In this document: positions 42,924 through 51,433 of the stretch, piece after piece
Position numbering within the stretch: the first letter of the stretch is position 1
Layout of the letters: each line of letters opens with the position of its first letter
NCBI RefSeq assembly: GCF_900187105.1
Contig: NZ_LT906482.1
Span: forward strand, 1,798,001 to 1,862,000
Length of the DNA: 64,000 nt
Source of the DNA: Eikenella corrodens
GTDB taxonomy: Bacteria > Pseudomonadota > Gammaproteobacteria > Burkholderiales > Neisseriaceae
Direction: 5' to 3'
The notes under the pieces: model-generated
Database searches by the model: none
What the model was told of the DNA's origin: nothing
What the model saw: only the letters and a program-made list of their open reading frames with translations
Position numbers and translations under genes: made by a program

Positions 42924-42957
42924 AAAGGGTTGCCCGAATATTTTCAGGCAACCCTTT
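42924..42957 (-). terminator. Terminator of gdhA
   Basis: AAAGGGTTGCC (42924-42934) / GGCAACCCTTT (42947-42957) forms an 11-bp stem 26 bp after the gdhA stop. The loop (CGAATATTTTCA) contains no Eikenella uptake sequence. Confidence 0.75.
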
Positions 42958-42982
42958 ATCAAACCGTTTTTTCAACAAGCCA

Positions 42983-44248
42983 TCAATACCAGCCGCGCAG
43001 CTTCATCGCTTTTTCAACACGGCGGATACTCATCATGTAAGACGCGGTACGCAGGTCCACATCATACTCTTGCGCCAGATTCCAAATATCGCGGAACGCG
43101 CGGCGCAGGACGACGGTTTCTTTTTCCTGAACTTCGTCAAATTCCCAGTAATAGCCTTGCAGGTTTTGCACCCATTCGAAATAGGAAACGACTACGCCGC
43201 CGCAGTTCGCCAGAATATCGGGCACAACCAACACGCCGTTTTGACGTAGGATGGCATCGGCTTCGGGTGTAGTTGGCCCGTTTGCGCCTTCGACCACGAT
43301 TTTGGCGCGGACTTTGCCCGCGTTTTCGGAAGTCAGTTGGTTTTCCAAAGCACATGGGGCAAGTACGTCCACATCCAGTGCTAAAAGCTCGGCATTGCTT
43401 ATTTCCTTGCCGTAACCCGCTTTGTTGGTGATAAAGCCGTTGGTTTGATACTCTTTGAACAGGGCCTCCATATCCAAGCCGTTTTCATTGTAAATGGCGA
43501 CATCAACAGTGGAAACGGCAACGATTTTTGCACCGGCTTTATGTGCGTAATAACCTGTGTGATAGCCCACATTGCCGAAGCCTTGAATAGCGTAGGTTGC
43601 GCCTTTAACGTCTTTGCCGAGTTTTTCCAAAGCTTGGACGGCGGCGAAATTCACGCCGTAACCCGTTGCTTCGGTACGCGCCAAAGAGCCGCCGAATTCG
43701 ACCGGTTTGCCGGTGAACACGCCCGGCGCGGATTTTTTAACGACGTTTTCGTATGCATCGACCATCCACGACATGATTTTGCCGTTGGTGTTCACATCGG
43801 GGGCGGGAATATCGATTTTTTCGCCGATGAGCGGAGAAATAGCTTCGGCGTAAGCGCGGGAAATGCGTTCCAACTCTGCTTCGGAGTAATCGCGCGGATC
43901 CAAAGTAATGCCACCTTTGCCGCCGCCGTAAGGAATACCTGCGACACAGCATTTGATGGTCATCCAAATCGACAGAGCTTTGACTTCGTCAAAATTTACA
44001 TTGGGATGGAAACGCACGCCGCCTTTGTAGGGACCGACGGCGTTGTTGTGTTGCGAACGGTAACCGGTGAAGGTTTTGACTGTGCCGTTGTCGAGTTTGA
44101 CGGGGAAGTTGACTTCCAAGGCGCGTTGCGGATTTTTCAGGATTTCATACACCGCAGGGTCGGCATTGAGCCGGTCGCAGGCGGTTTTCACCTGTTTGCG
44201 GGCGATTTCGAACGGATTCAGGGTTTCTTTTGCAGCAGATTGGGACAT
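42983..44248 (-). CDS. gdhA: Glutamate dehydrogenase
   Basis: A 421-aa dehydrogenase that interconverts glutamate and 2-oxoglutarate. The catalytic-lysine region GPYKGGVRFHP and GGGKGGITLDPRDYS are intact, followed by a Rossmann domain (AIQGFGNVGYH). The size and sequence fit the NAD-type family of about 420 aa. It has a GGAGG ribosome site and sits alone between two arfA copies. It carries no Eikenella uptake sequence, so it may be imported. Confidence 0.93.
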   Translation of the reverse strand: MSQSAAKETLNPFEIARKQVKTACDRLNADPAVYEILKNPQRALEVNFPVKLDNGTVKTFTGYRSQHNNAVGPYKGGVRFHPNVNFDEVKALSIWMTIKCCVAGIPYGGGKGGITLDPRDYSEAELERISRAYAEAISPLIGEKIDIPAPDVNTNGKIMSWMVDAYENVVKKSAPGVFTGKPVEFGGSLARTEATGYGVNFAAVQALEKLGKDVKGATYAIQGFGNVGYHTGYYAHKAGAKIVAVSTVDVAIYNENGLDMEALFKEYQTNGFITNKAGYGKEISNAELLALDVDVLAPCALENQLTSENAGKVRAKIVVEGANGPTTPEADAILRQNGVLVVPDILANCGGVVVSYFEWVQNLQGYYWEFDEVQEKETVVLRRAFRDIWNLAQEYDVDLRTASYMMSIRRVEKAMKLRGWY

Positions 44249-44609
44249 TTTTCCTCCTTCTCATGTTGGGTTGAGCTAAAAGGGCTTGCGGTCGTAACTA
44301 TAACCAATTTCCAAACAAAATATAATAGAGTGTGGCCAATAATTGAAAAATATATTCATTTGTATAGGGTTTTATTTTCCCCAGTTTTTCAATATTTGTT
44401 TTTGACGGCCGATGGGTATGTCGGAATGAGCGGATTTAATAGGGATGTTGATGGTACGAATCAGCGGAATTTCAAACAAGCTATTTTTCAATGGCTGTAT
44501 ATGAAATGATAAATAGATAGTTGATAATGCTTAAAAACGGAAGGTTTGCATCGGTGGCAAGGCGGTGTGGCGATGTCGGCACATTACAAAACATGGAGCG
44601 TTGAAAAAG
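44249..44609. other. Intergenic region upstream of gdhA
   Basis: No gene is seen in this AT-rich 361-bp stretch. It must hold the gdhA promoter; TATAGT-like boxes occur on the minus strand near 44300, but I cannot pair one with a convincing -35. Confidence 0.5.
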
Positions 44610-44843
44610 CTACCTGCACAGAATGGGAGGTGGGCAGGGAGGGCTGAGGCGATTATCAGTGTAGCGATACAAATCAAAACGGGACGGTTGTTCAAAACCG
44701 TCCCGCCATTTTTTGGCTGCCTGCCTGTTGTAGCTGCCTTTACCTTTCTTTTTGCGTTCCGTTTTGTGCCGGAACAGATTGGAGCGCACCAGTGCTTTGA
44801 GTGCGTTATCACGGATTTTGCCTTTATTGAGTTGATGTGCCAT
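44610..44843 (-). CDS. arfA: Alternative ribosome-rescue factor ArfA, copy 2
   Basis: A second ArfA gene, in the same orientation as copy 1. Its residues 3-50 are identical to copy 1, after which the two differ. AGGAAAG precedes ATG 44843. A terminator hairpin again lies within the frame (44680-44705), so a non-stop message is expected. The tail beyond it (FDLYRYTDNRL...) differs fully from copy 1, consistent with a region that is normally not translated. The two copies flank gdhA. Confidence 0.85.
   Translation of the reverse strand: MAHQLNKGKIRDNALKALVRSNLFRHKTERKKKGKGSYNRQAAKKWRDGFEQPSRFDLYRYTDNRLSPPCPPPILCR
44680..44705 (-). terminator. Intrinsic terminator inside arfA copy 2
   Basis: CGGGACGGTT / AACCGTCCCG, the same stem as in copy 1, with a GTTCAA loop and GTTTTGATTT after it on the minus strand. 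Confidence 0.85.
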
Positions 44844-45023
44844 AGGGCTTTCCTGTTGTTTTGTATTAAAACGGGCGCGGATTGTAGCCTGCCGGTTAGG
44901 ATGGGGCAAGGGGGGCAGGCTACCTGAAAATTGATGTTGTTAAGCAGAGGGGATATGATGCTGCAGGGTTTTGCATTATTGCTTTACGGTACTTTCAGAT
45001 AGCTTTATTGAGGAAATAACACA

Positions 45024-45587
45024 ATGGAAAATCATGATTATCTTTCCTGTCGTAAAGAGATACGGGAGTGGGAGTTTGGCAGAGGCTTGTTAAACGGGTG
45101 GGCTACTGTGTTTGGTGCCGCGGCGTTGCTCACTATTCTTGGACGGATAGTTTTGCTATCTGGGCAATATCGAATAACGGTATTGCACTTGGGTATCTTG
45201 CTGCTGCTTGCCTTAGCGGTATGCAGGCTGGTGTGGTGGCGGTGGCATGGCAAACGTACCGGACCACGCGAGTTTGTGCGTTTAGAGGAAGAGGGTATCC
45301 GTTATTGTTTATCGGGTGCGGGCGAAGGTTTTGTGGCTTATGAATGGTTGCAATTTGTGAATTTGCGGGGCGGAAACTTTCCCAACAAATTGTTATTGCA
45401 ATACCGTATGCCGGAACAGGCCGGCGTAGTGCCGCAAACGCTCAGTTTGAATTTGAATCGGATTAAGCCGTCGTCTGCAGCCGGAAACCAGGTGTGGCTT
45501 AACAGCGCGGGGAATGCTTTGGAATTGGCGGAGGAAATCAGAAATCGCTGTCAGCCGGGGCAGCTGTATGGCAAATTAATGTATTGA
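45024..45587 (+). CDS. Hypothetical membrane protein
   Basis: A 187-aa protein with two N-terminal membrane helices (about residues 26-48 and 54-73) and a soluble C-terminal domain with a PH-like pattern of short strands. GAGGAAAT precedes the ATG. It does not resemble a family that I can name. Convergent with rlmJ across an uptake-pair hairpin. Confidence 0.65.
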   Translation: MENHDYLSCRKEIREWEFGRGLLNGWATVFGAAALLTILGRIVLLSGQYRITVLHLGILLLLALAVCRLVWWRWHGKRTGPREFVRLEEEGIRYCLSGAGEGFVAYEWLQFVNLRGGNFPNKLLLQYRMPEQAGVVPQTLSLNLNRIKPSSAAGNQVWLNSAGNALELAEEIRNRCQPGQLYGKLMY

Positions 45588-45613
45588 TTGCTGGTTTGGC
45601 GTGGTGCTGTATT

Positions 45614-45650
45614 TTTCAGGTAGCCTTTGCATGAAAAAGGCTACCTGAAA
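45614..45650. terminator. Uptake-sequence pair terminator, bidirectional
   Basis: TTTCAGGTAGCCT (45614-45626) and AGGCTACCTGAAA (45638-45650) form a hairpin between the convergent membrane-protein gene and rlmJ. Confidence 0.65.
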
Positions 45651-45660
45651 ACTTAAATGC

Positions 45661-46497
45661 TTAAGCACTTTCTTGCTCCAGCACAAACCTAGCGCCTTTG
45701 TCTTGCGCCAAGAGTTCGGCGAGGGCAGGCAGGTTGGCGGCGAGCTGTTCGGCCAGCAGATAGGGCGGATTGATAACGAACATGCCGCTGCCGTGCATAC
45801 CGAAGCCGTCGCTGCGCGGGGCGTGGGCATGCAGTTCGGCTTGCAGCCAATGGGTAGCGGGCAGTTTGTGCAGTTCGGCGGGCAGTTGGCGGCTTTCTTC
45901 GCGCGAAAGGCAGGGATACCACAGCAAATAGCAGCCGGTGGCAAAGCGGCGCAGGGCGGCCTGTAGGGTTTTGACTACTTGACGGTAGTCTTGCTTTTGT
46001 TCGTAGGGTGGGTCGATAAGAACCAAAGCGCGGCGCGTTGGGGGCGGCAGGAGGGAAATCAGACCTTGGTAGCCGTCGCTTTGTTTGGCGATGATGCGGT
46101 GGTCGGCGCGGGTGTTTTCCTGCAGCAGGGCGAAGTCGGCGGGGTGCAGCTCAAACAGGCGCATTTTGTCGCTGTCGCGCAGCAAGCTTTGGGCAAGGCG
46201 GGGCGAGCCGCAATAGAAATCGGGCGTGGGCAGGATGCTGTGCAGGTGTTGGCGGAATTGTTCCAGCTCAGCGGGCAGGGCGGGCGCGGCGAGCAGGCGG
46301 CTGATGCCTTGTTGGTGTTCGCTGGTTTTTTGCGCGGCATCGTCTGCCAGCCGGTATAGGCCGGCGCCGCTATGGGTGTCGATATACCAATAAGGCTTGT
46401 CTTTGCGGTTGAAATAGCTGAGGGTGAGAAACAGGATGAAATGTTTGAGCATGTCGGCGTGGTTGCCGGCATGGAAGACATGGCGGTAGCTGAGCAT
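45661..46497 (-). CDS. rlmJ: 23S rRNA (adenine-2030-N6) methyltransferase
   Basis: RlmJ methylates A2030 of 23S rRNA. The 278-aa protein has the family start MLSYRHVFHAGNHADMLKH, the SAM-site region WYIDTHSGAGLY and the catalytic DPPYE motif. ATG 46497 is chosen, as it begins the conserved N-terminus; the frame extends upstream without support. The sRNA terminates about 80 bp upstream of the start. Confidence 0.93.
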   Translation of the reverse strand: MLSYRHVFHAGNHADMLKHFILFLTLSYFNRKDKPYWYIDTHSGAGLYRLADDAAQKTSEHQQGISRLLAAPALPAELEQFRQHLHSILPTPDFYCGSPRLAQSLLRDSDKMRLFELHPADFALLQENTRADHRIIAKQSDGYQGLISLLPPPTRRALVLIDPPYEQKQDYRQVVKTLQAALRRFATGCYLLWYPCLSREESRQLPAELHKLPATHWLQAELHAHAPRSDGFGMHGSGMFVINPPYLLAEQLAANLPALAELLAQDKGARFVLEQESA

Positions 46498-46576
46498 GGG
46501 GTGGCGCTGAGTTGGGAAAAGCGGCATTTTATAGCGGGTTGGTTGGCTTCCGCTACTTTGGCTAAATATTGCAGAT

Positions 46577-46717
46577 AAAAAAAGGTGTGGCAGTCGGCCA
46601 CACCTAAACACACACACATCAAGAGGAAAATGAATCCAATGTTGCAAGAAACAGGAGCATCTCTATTTCAACCAACCAGCTTTGATTGCCAGCCGGGCAC
46701 TAAATCCTTTCAACTTG
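46577..46717 (-). ncRNA. Predicted FNR-activated small RNA (AniS/FnrS type)
   Basis: A predicted RNA of about 140 nt. It ends in an excellent terminator: GGTGTGG/CCACACC around CCGACTG followed by seven U. It contains the C/U-rich segment CAUUUUCCUCUU, which is the exact reverse complement of a ribosome site plus AUG (AAGAGGAAAATG), the usual way sRNAs block translation starts. The promoter has a well-placed FNR box. FNR-dependent sRNAs are known as FnrS in E. coli and AniS in Neisseria; whether this is the orthologue is not shown. Confidence 0.7.
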
Positions 46718-46723
46718 GAGGGG

Positions 46724-46765
46724 ATTATAAAGATAATGGTCGGGAGAAATATTGACCAAAATCAA
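46724..46765 (-). promoter_or_regulatory. Class II FNR-dependent promoter
   Basis: On the minus strand TTGATTTTGGTCAA (46752-46765) differs in one base from the FNR consensus TTGAT-N4-ATCAA. Its centre lies 41.5 bp upstream of the predicted start, and 22 bp separate it from a perfect TATAAT (46724-46729). No good -35 box is present, as expected for a class II activated promoter. Confidence 0.75.
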
Positions 46766-47053
46766 ATGAACGACAATTCATAGCCCGAAAGTTTGGCAAT
46801 TTATGCGTAAAAGAGGCTCCGTTAGCAAATTATCGGTGTGTTCTGGCTTTTCAGGTAGCCTCAAATAGCTTAAACGGGCTGCCACAGGGTATGCCGGCAT
46901 GCTAAAATGTCTGTATATTAACAAGATGCCGTGCAACAGAACAGTTAGCGGGCAGGGGAATAGCCCTTGCCAACCGGCCTTAACTAGGGAGTGGCGGTAT
47001 GTGGCCAGGCCGCAATAGCCGCCAAAAGAAAGATTTAAATACGGTTGGAACGA

Positions 47054-48559
47054 ATGATTAAATTTGCACTCGGGCGCAAAGCCGTTAAGCTGGTGAAAAC
47101 AAATCGGACGGAGCAGGATAATCTGCCTGATGCCGAAGCCTACTACCGACGCGCCCAACAGCTGTTGGAAGCAGAAGACACCCGCGAAAAAGCTGTGGTC
47201 GATATGCTCCAGGCCGCCGAAATGGGGCATCAGCAGGCGCAATACGAGCTGGGCGAATGGAACCGCCAAGGCCAAAATGTGCCGCAAAACTATGCCACCG
47301 CACTATATTGGCTGGAGCGTGCCGCCGCTTCAGGCTACCTGAAAGCCGCTTACAGCCTGGCTTTGATGCAGGCTAACGGCGAAGGCATGCAGCAAGACGT
47401 ATTGGCCGCCAGCCAAGTGATGCAGCATCTGGCTGCGCAAAAATTCCCGCCGGCTATTGTGTGGCTGATGGAAAACGCGGCCGCCCACGGCCAGCACCAA
47501 AAAGCCTTCGCCTGGGCCTCCCATGCTGCCGCGCTGGGCGAACCGCAGGCGCAATATCATATGGCCTATGCCCTCCTGCACGGGCTTGGCACCAAAACCG
47601 ATGTGCGCCAAGGCATCAGCTGGCTCAAACGCGCTGCCGAACACGACTACGGCGATGCGCAATGGCAGCTCGCCCGCTTGTATGAAACCGGCCGCTTCGG
47701 TGGCATGGACAAAGCCAAAGCCCTGCATTGGTATGAGCGTGTGGCTGCCAAAGGCGTGGTGGCTGCCCAAAGCAAGGCCGGGCATATGCGGCTTAACGGT
47801 ATCGGCTGCGCTGCCGACCCCAAAGCCGCCGTGCAATGGATTATCCAAGCTGCCAACGCCAATGATTCCGAAGCACTGAACCTGTTGGCCAAACAGCTGC
47901 TCACCGGGCAGGGCATCCAGCAGAATTTCGAAGCTGCCGTGCGCTGCCTGGAGCAGGCCGTGCGCTTGGGCAATGCCGACGCCATGTATCAGATGGGCGA
48001 TGTGTACCGCTACGGCTTGGGCGTATCTAAAGACGACAAACTGGCACGGCAATGGTATGAACAGGCCGTGCTCAACGGGCACGAAGAAGCCAAAGAAAAG
48101 CTGGCCGAGCCGGTGAAACCCCAGCGCCGTGCGTCCGACCCGGTGTGCCATCTGCCCGATCCGGAAGAACAGCTGGCTGAAGAACACTACCGCCAAGCCT
48201 TCGTTTGTCATTTCGGCCTCAACGGCGCCACCCAAGACATCGGCCAAGCCTTCGCGCTCTATAAAGCCGCCGCCGAATACGGCCTGCCGCGTGCGCAGAC
48301 CAACCTCGGCATGATGTTTTTCCTTGGCGAATTTGTGGGCAAAGACTACGAAAAAGCCGCCGCTTGGTTTAAAAAAGCCGCCCTCCGGCACGACCCCGTG
48401 GCGCACTACAACCTCGCCTGCCTCTACTACCACGGCTGGGGGGTGCGCGCCAACGCCGGCGAAGCAATTTCCCATCTCAAAGCCGCGATTGCCCAAGGTC
48501 ATAAAAACGAAGGCGAGTGGCAGAAGCTCTTGGAGCAATGGCAGGAAGAATTGGCTTAG
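47054..48559 (+). CDS. Sel1-repeat protein
   Basis: A 501-aa protein made of about ten Sel1-like (TPR-type) repeats with the pattern A-x2-W-x2-A-A-x2-G, for instance ALYWLERAAASGYLKAAYSL, GISWLKRAAEHDYGDAQWQL and KAAAWFKKAALRHDPVAHYN. Such solenoids bind other proteins. No signal peptide is seen. In one repeat the GYLKA segment is an uptake sequence in frame. The partner is unknown. A TTG nine bases upstream is a weaker start. Confidence 0.85.
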   Translation: MIKFALGRKAVKLVKTNRTEQDNLPDAEAYYRRAQQLLEAEDTREKAVVDMLQAAEMGHQQAQYELGEWNRQGQNVPQNYATALYWLERAAASGYLKAAYSLALMQANGEGMQQDVLAASQVMQHLAAQKFPPAIVWLMENAAAHGQHQKAFAWASHAAALGEPQAQYHMAYALLHGLGTKTDVRQGISWLKRAAEHDYGDAQWQLARLYETGRFGGMDKAKALHWYERVAAKGVVAAQSKAGHMRLNGIGCAADPKAAVQWIIQAANANDSEALNLLAKQLLTGQGIQQNFEAAVRCLEQAVRLGNADAMYQMGDVYRYGLGVSKDDKLARQWYEQAVLNGHEEAKEKLAEPVKPQRRASDPVCHLPDPEEQLAEEHYRQAFVCHFGLNGATQDIGQAFALYKAAAEYGLPRAQTNLGMMFFLGEFVGKDYEKAAAWFKKAALRHDPVAHYNLACLYYHGWGVRANAGEAISHLKAAIAQGHKNEGEWQKLLEQWQEELA

Positions 48560-48576
48560 GGCTGCCTGAAATCAAA

Positions 48577-48620
48577 AGGCTACCTGAAAAATGGCAAACG
48601 GTTTTTCAGGTAGCCTTTAT
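48577..48620 (+). terminator. Uptake-sequence pair terminator
   Basis: Copies at 48577-48589 and 48604-48616 form an inverted pair followed by TT. The rest of the gap to erpA holds no gene. Confidence 0.65.
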
Positions 48621-48808
48621 ATGCAATGATGGCGAAACGCAACGCCTGCCTTAAAATATTTCGCCGCAGGCACCGCCTGCCTGCACTTTAAACCCGACGC
48701 TTCCGCCCTTATTTGCCGCTTAGAATTTACTCAAGGCCGACTTGCCCGCAAACCCCGCTTTGCGCCACAATAAGCCCATCCCGCATAACACAGAAAAAGG
48801 AATAAATC

Positions 48809-49159
48809 ATGTCTGACATTGATCACAGCGATCCCATTATCTTCACTGAAAGCTGCTGTAATAAGGTAGCCGAGCTGATTGCCGAAGAAAACAACCCCGA
48901 TTTGAAACTGCGAGTGTTCGTGAACGGCGGCGGCTGCTCCGGCTTCCAATACGGCTTTACTTTCGACGAAATCGTGAACGACGACGACTTCCAAATCGAA
49001 AAAAGCGGTCTTGTTTTCCTAATCGACCCGATGAGCTACCAATACCTGCTCGGTGCGGAAATCGACTACACCGAAGGCTTGCAAGGTTCGCAATTCGTTA
49101 TCCGCAGCAACCCGAATGCCGTAACTACTTGCGGCTGCGGTTCTTCGTTCTCGGTTTGA
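48809..49159 (+). CDS. erpA: Iron-sulfur cluster insertion protein ErpA
   Basis: An A-type Fe-S carrier of 116 aa that delivers clusters to apoproteins. The three conserved cysteines are present: one in [11 protein letters not shown] and two in [11 protein letters not shown] at the C-terminus. The acidic middle ([12 protein letters not shown]) is ErpA-like rather than IscA-like. It ends in an uptake-pair terminator. Confidence 0.92.
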   Translation: MSDIDHSDPIIFTESCCNKVAELIAEENNPDLKLRVFVNGGGCSGFQYGFTFDEIVNDDDFQIEKSGLVFLIDPMSYQYLLGAEIDYTEGLQGSQFVIRSNPNAVTTCGCGSSFSV

Positions 49160-49181
49160 TTGCTTCAAGTGCATGAATGAA

Positions 49182-49212
49182 AGGCTACCTGAAATTTTCA
49201 GGTAGCCTTTTA
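49182..49212 (+). terminator. Uptake-sequence pair terminator of erpA
   Basis: Copies at 49182-49194 and 49196-49208 form an almost loop-less hairpin followed by TTTT. Confidence 0.75.
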
Positions 49213-49216
49213 AATA

Positions 49217-49264
49217 AGAATGCTATGGTACTGGCTCGCCGCCTTATCTTTAATCCGCTATATA
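49217..49264. repeat. Deleted copy of the 104-bp inverted-repeat element
   Basis: GAATGCT...TACTGGCTCGCCGCCTTATC and AATCCGCTATA match parts of the element at 28617-28720 (its left interior joined to its right end), with about 50 bp missing. Confidence 0.5.
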
Positions 49265-49274
49265 TTAAATGGCA

Positions 49275-49308
49275 TAAAAAAGCCGGCTGTTTCCAGCCGG
49301 CTGGTTTT
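49275..49308 (-). terminator. Terminator of glyA
   Basis: AGCCGGCTG (49281-49289) / CAGCCGGCT (49294-49302) with A-run and T-run on the two sides. It lies 37 bp after the glyA stop. Confidence 0.85.
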
Positions 49309-49338
49309 ATTTTAAGCGAAGCGATCAAAGCTATCTGC

Positions 49339-50589
49339 TTATGCGCCGTATACCGGGAATTGGTCGCACAGGGCTTTCACTTCGCCGGCTACGCGGGCCA
49401 GGTTGGCTTCGTCTTCGGGTTTGTCCAGCACATCGGCCACCAGATTCGCCAGTTTGCGGGCGGCAGCTTCGTCGAAGCCGCGGGTGGTGATGGCGGCAGT
49501 ACCTACGCGGATGCCGGAGGTAACGAAGGGTTTTTCCGGGTCGTTCGGGATGGCGTTTTTGTTGATGGTAATCAATGCTTTGCCTAGTGCAGCTTCAGCG
49601 GCTTTGCCGGTGATGTGTTTCGGGCGCAGATCCACCAGGAAAACGTGGCTTTCGGTGCGGCCGGAAATGATGCGCAGGCCACGTTTTACCAGCTCTTCGG
49701 CCATGGCGGCAGCATTGATCTTCACCTGTTTAGCGTATTGCTTGAATTCAGGCGACAGGGCTTCTTTGAAGGCCACGGCCTTGGCGGCAATCACGTGCAT
49801 CAGCGGTCCGCCTTGCAGGCTGGGGAAAATAGCGGAGTTGAGCGCTTTTTCGTGGGTATTGTCGCGGCACAGAATCACGCCGCCGCGCGGGCCGCGCAGG
49901 GTTTTGTGGGTGGTGGTGGTAACGAAGTCGGCGTGCGGCACGGGGTTTGGGTATTCGCCGGCGGCAATCAGGCCGGCATAGTGTGCCATATCCACAAACA
50001 GATACGCGCCCACTTTATCGGCGATTTCGCGGAATTTCGCCCAGTCGATTTCCAAGGCGTAGGCGGAGGCGCCGGCCACAATCATTTTGGGTTTGTGTTC
50101 GAGTGCGAGGCGTTCCACTTCGGCGTAGTCGAGCACTTCGTTTTCGTCCAGGCCGTAGGTGATGGCGTTGTAGAGCTTGCCGGAAATATTTACTGATGCG
50201 CCGTGGGTGAGGTGGCCGCCGTGGGCAAGGCTCATGCCGAGGATGGTGTCACCGGGTTTCAATACGGAGGCATATACGGCTTGGTTGGCCTGCGAGCCGG
50301 AGTGGGGTTGTACGTTGGCATAGGTGGCGCCGAACAGTTTTTTCACGCGTTCGAGGGCAAGCTCTTCGGCCACATCCACGTGTTCGCAGCCGCCGTAGTA
50401 GCGTTTGCCGGGGTAGCCTTCGGCGTATTTGTTGGTGAGCTGGCTGCCCTGGGCTTCCATCACGGCGCAGCTGACGTAGTTCTCGGAGGCAATCAGCTCA
50501 ACGTGGTCTTGCTGGCGCTTGTCTTCGGCGGCAATGGCGGCGGCGAGGTCGGGATCGTATTTGGCGATGGTGATGCTGCGGGAAAACAT
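49339..50589 (-). CDS. glyA: Serine hydroxymethyltransferase
   Basis: GlyA converts serine and tetrahydrofolate to glycine and methylene-THF, a PLP enzyme. The 416-aa protein has the PLP-lysine motif [14 protein letters not shown] and the substrate region ASENYVS. ATG 50589 is chosen; AAGGAG lies 10 nt upstream. An N-terminal extension seen in the open frame is not needed. It stands alone, with its own terminator. Confidence 0.96.
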   Translation of the reverse strand: MFSRSITIAKYDPDLAAAIAAEDKRQQDHVELIASENYVSCAVMEAQGSQLTNKYAEGYPGKRYYGGCEHVDVAEELALERVKKLFGATYANVQPHSGSQANQAVYASVLKPGDTILGMSLAHGGHLTHGASVNISGKLYNAITYGLDENEVLDYAEVERLALEHKPKMIVAGASAYALEIDWAKFREIADKVGAYLFVDMAHYAGLIAAGEYPNPVPHADFVTTTTHKTLRGPRGGVILCRDNTHEKALNSAIFPSLQGGPLMHVIAAKAVAFKEALSPEFKQYAKQVKINAAAMAEELVKRGLRIISGRTESHVFLVDLRPKHITGKAAEAALGKALITINKNAIPNDPEKPFVTSGIRVGTAAITTRGFDEAAARKLANLVADVLDKPEDEANLARVAGEVKALCDQFPVYGA

Positions 50590-50969
50590 ATTTGGGTCTC
50601 CTTTGACAGACAATAGATGGATGCTGGCGGGCAGCGGGGGATAAGCTGAACAAACCTGCTCTTGCCCCGACTGTGCCGTTTGTACTGCCGACGGTTGGCT
50701 GGGGAAGGGGAGTTTATTTAACTCATTAGGCGGTATTGTAGCCGAATTCGGTGCCGATAGCTAAAGCCCTTTGCTTCCTGCGGCGGCGGCTGGTCTGGCT
50801 ATATGGATTAGCCTATTTGCGGCTTGTGGCTTGGCATGTAGCAAAGTCCTTCAGCTGTATGCGGCTGGCAACGAAGGTCACCTGAAAGCGGGCTCTGCGG
50901 GTTTCTGCGGAGCCAATATTTCAGGTAGCCTTTGATCTGCGGCAATATTATTAAAGATAGTTGGCCGGA
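50590..50969. other. Intergenic region, glyA leader side
   Basis: No gene is seen. One exact uptake sequence at 50919-50931 and a mutated copy near 50880 lie with a GGCTC/GAGCC stem, a possible cutA terminator. A minus-strand TACAAT near 50735 may be the glyA -10; no convincing -35 is paired with it. Confidence 0.45.
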
Positions 50970-51293
50970 TTACGGCGCGAGGTTATCTTGCAGCCATTTC
51001 AGGTAGCCTTCTGCGCCGCCGGATACGGGCAGCAGCAGGATTTGCGGGCAATCGTAGCTGTGCTGTTCGAGAATCAGGCGTTCAACGGCGGGATAGTGCT
51101 GCTCGGCGATTTTGATGGTGAGTCGGATTTCGCTGTCGCAACAGAGCTCGCCCTGCCAGAGGTATTGGCTTTGAATGGCTTCGTATTGCACGCAGGCGGC
51201 GAGGCGCTGTTGCAATAGGAGCCTGCCGATGCGTTCGGCTTCGGTTTGGCTGGGGCAGGTGGTGAGGACGATGGCTGGTTGGCAGGTAGGCAT
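50970..51293 (-). CDS. cutA: CutA1 divalent-cation tolerance protein
   Basis: A 107-aa CutA1-family protein. The family signatures are the N-terminal TTCPSQTEAERIGRLLLQQR and LAACVQ, and the C-terminal ILLLPVSGG. CutA forms very stable trimers and is linked to copper tolerance in E. coli; its exact function is unsettled. An uptake sequence reads as GYLKW. Confidence 0.9.
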   Translation of the reverse strand: MPTCQPAIVLTTCPSQTEAERIGRLLLQQRLAACVQYEAIQSQYLWQGELCCDSEIRLTIKIAEQHYPAVERLILEQHSYDCPQILLLPVSGGAEGYLKWLQDNLAP

Positions 51294-51387
51294 GGCGGTA
51301 AGGAGGAGATGGGTTTCAGGTAGCCTGGCTGGGTACAGCAGACTGGCGGATATTTTGGGTTCAATAGGGGAAGTGTGGCGGATAGTT

Positions 51388-51424
51388 TTTCAGGTAGCCT
51401 TTCCAATCCAAAGGCTACCTGAAA
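51388..51424. terminator. Uptake-sequence pair, terminator of the hydrolase gene
   Basis: Copies at 51388-51400 and 51412-51424 form an inverted pair immediately after the alpha/beta hydrolase stop (minus strand). Confidence 0.6.
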
Positions 51425-51433
51425 CCGATCAGC

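Noticed and set aside
46630-46755. 41-aa rightward ORF with a perfect ribosome site (AAGAGGAAAATG)
   Set aside because: It lies antisense to the predicted sRNA. The ribosome-site-plus-ATG look is explained as the complement of the sRNA's target-pairing segment, and the product resembles no family.
46778-47287. 169-codon leftward frame upstream of the Sel1 gene
   Set aside because: Half of it is antisense to the Sel1 gene, and the rest has no ribosome site or family resemblance.
50590-50969. Glycine riboswitch upstream of glyA
   Set aside because: No tandem glycine-aptamer core sequences could be recognised in the leader.
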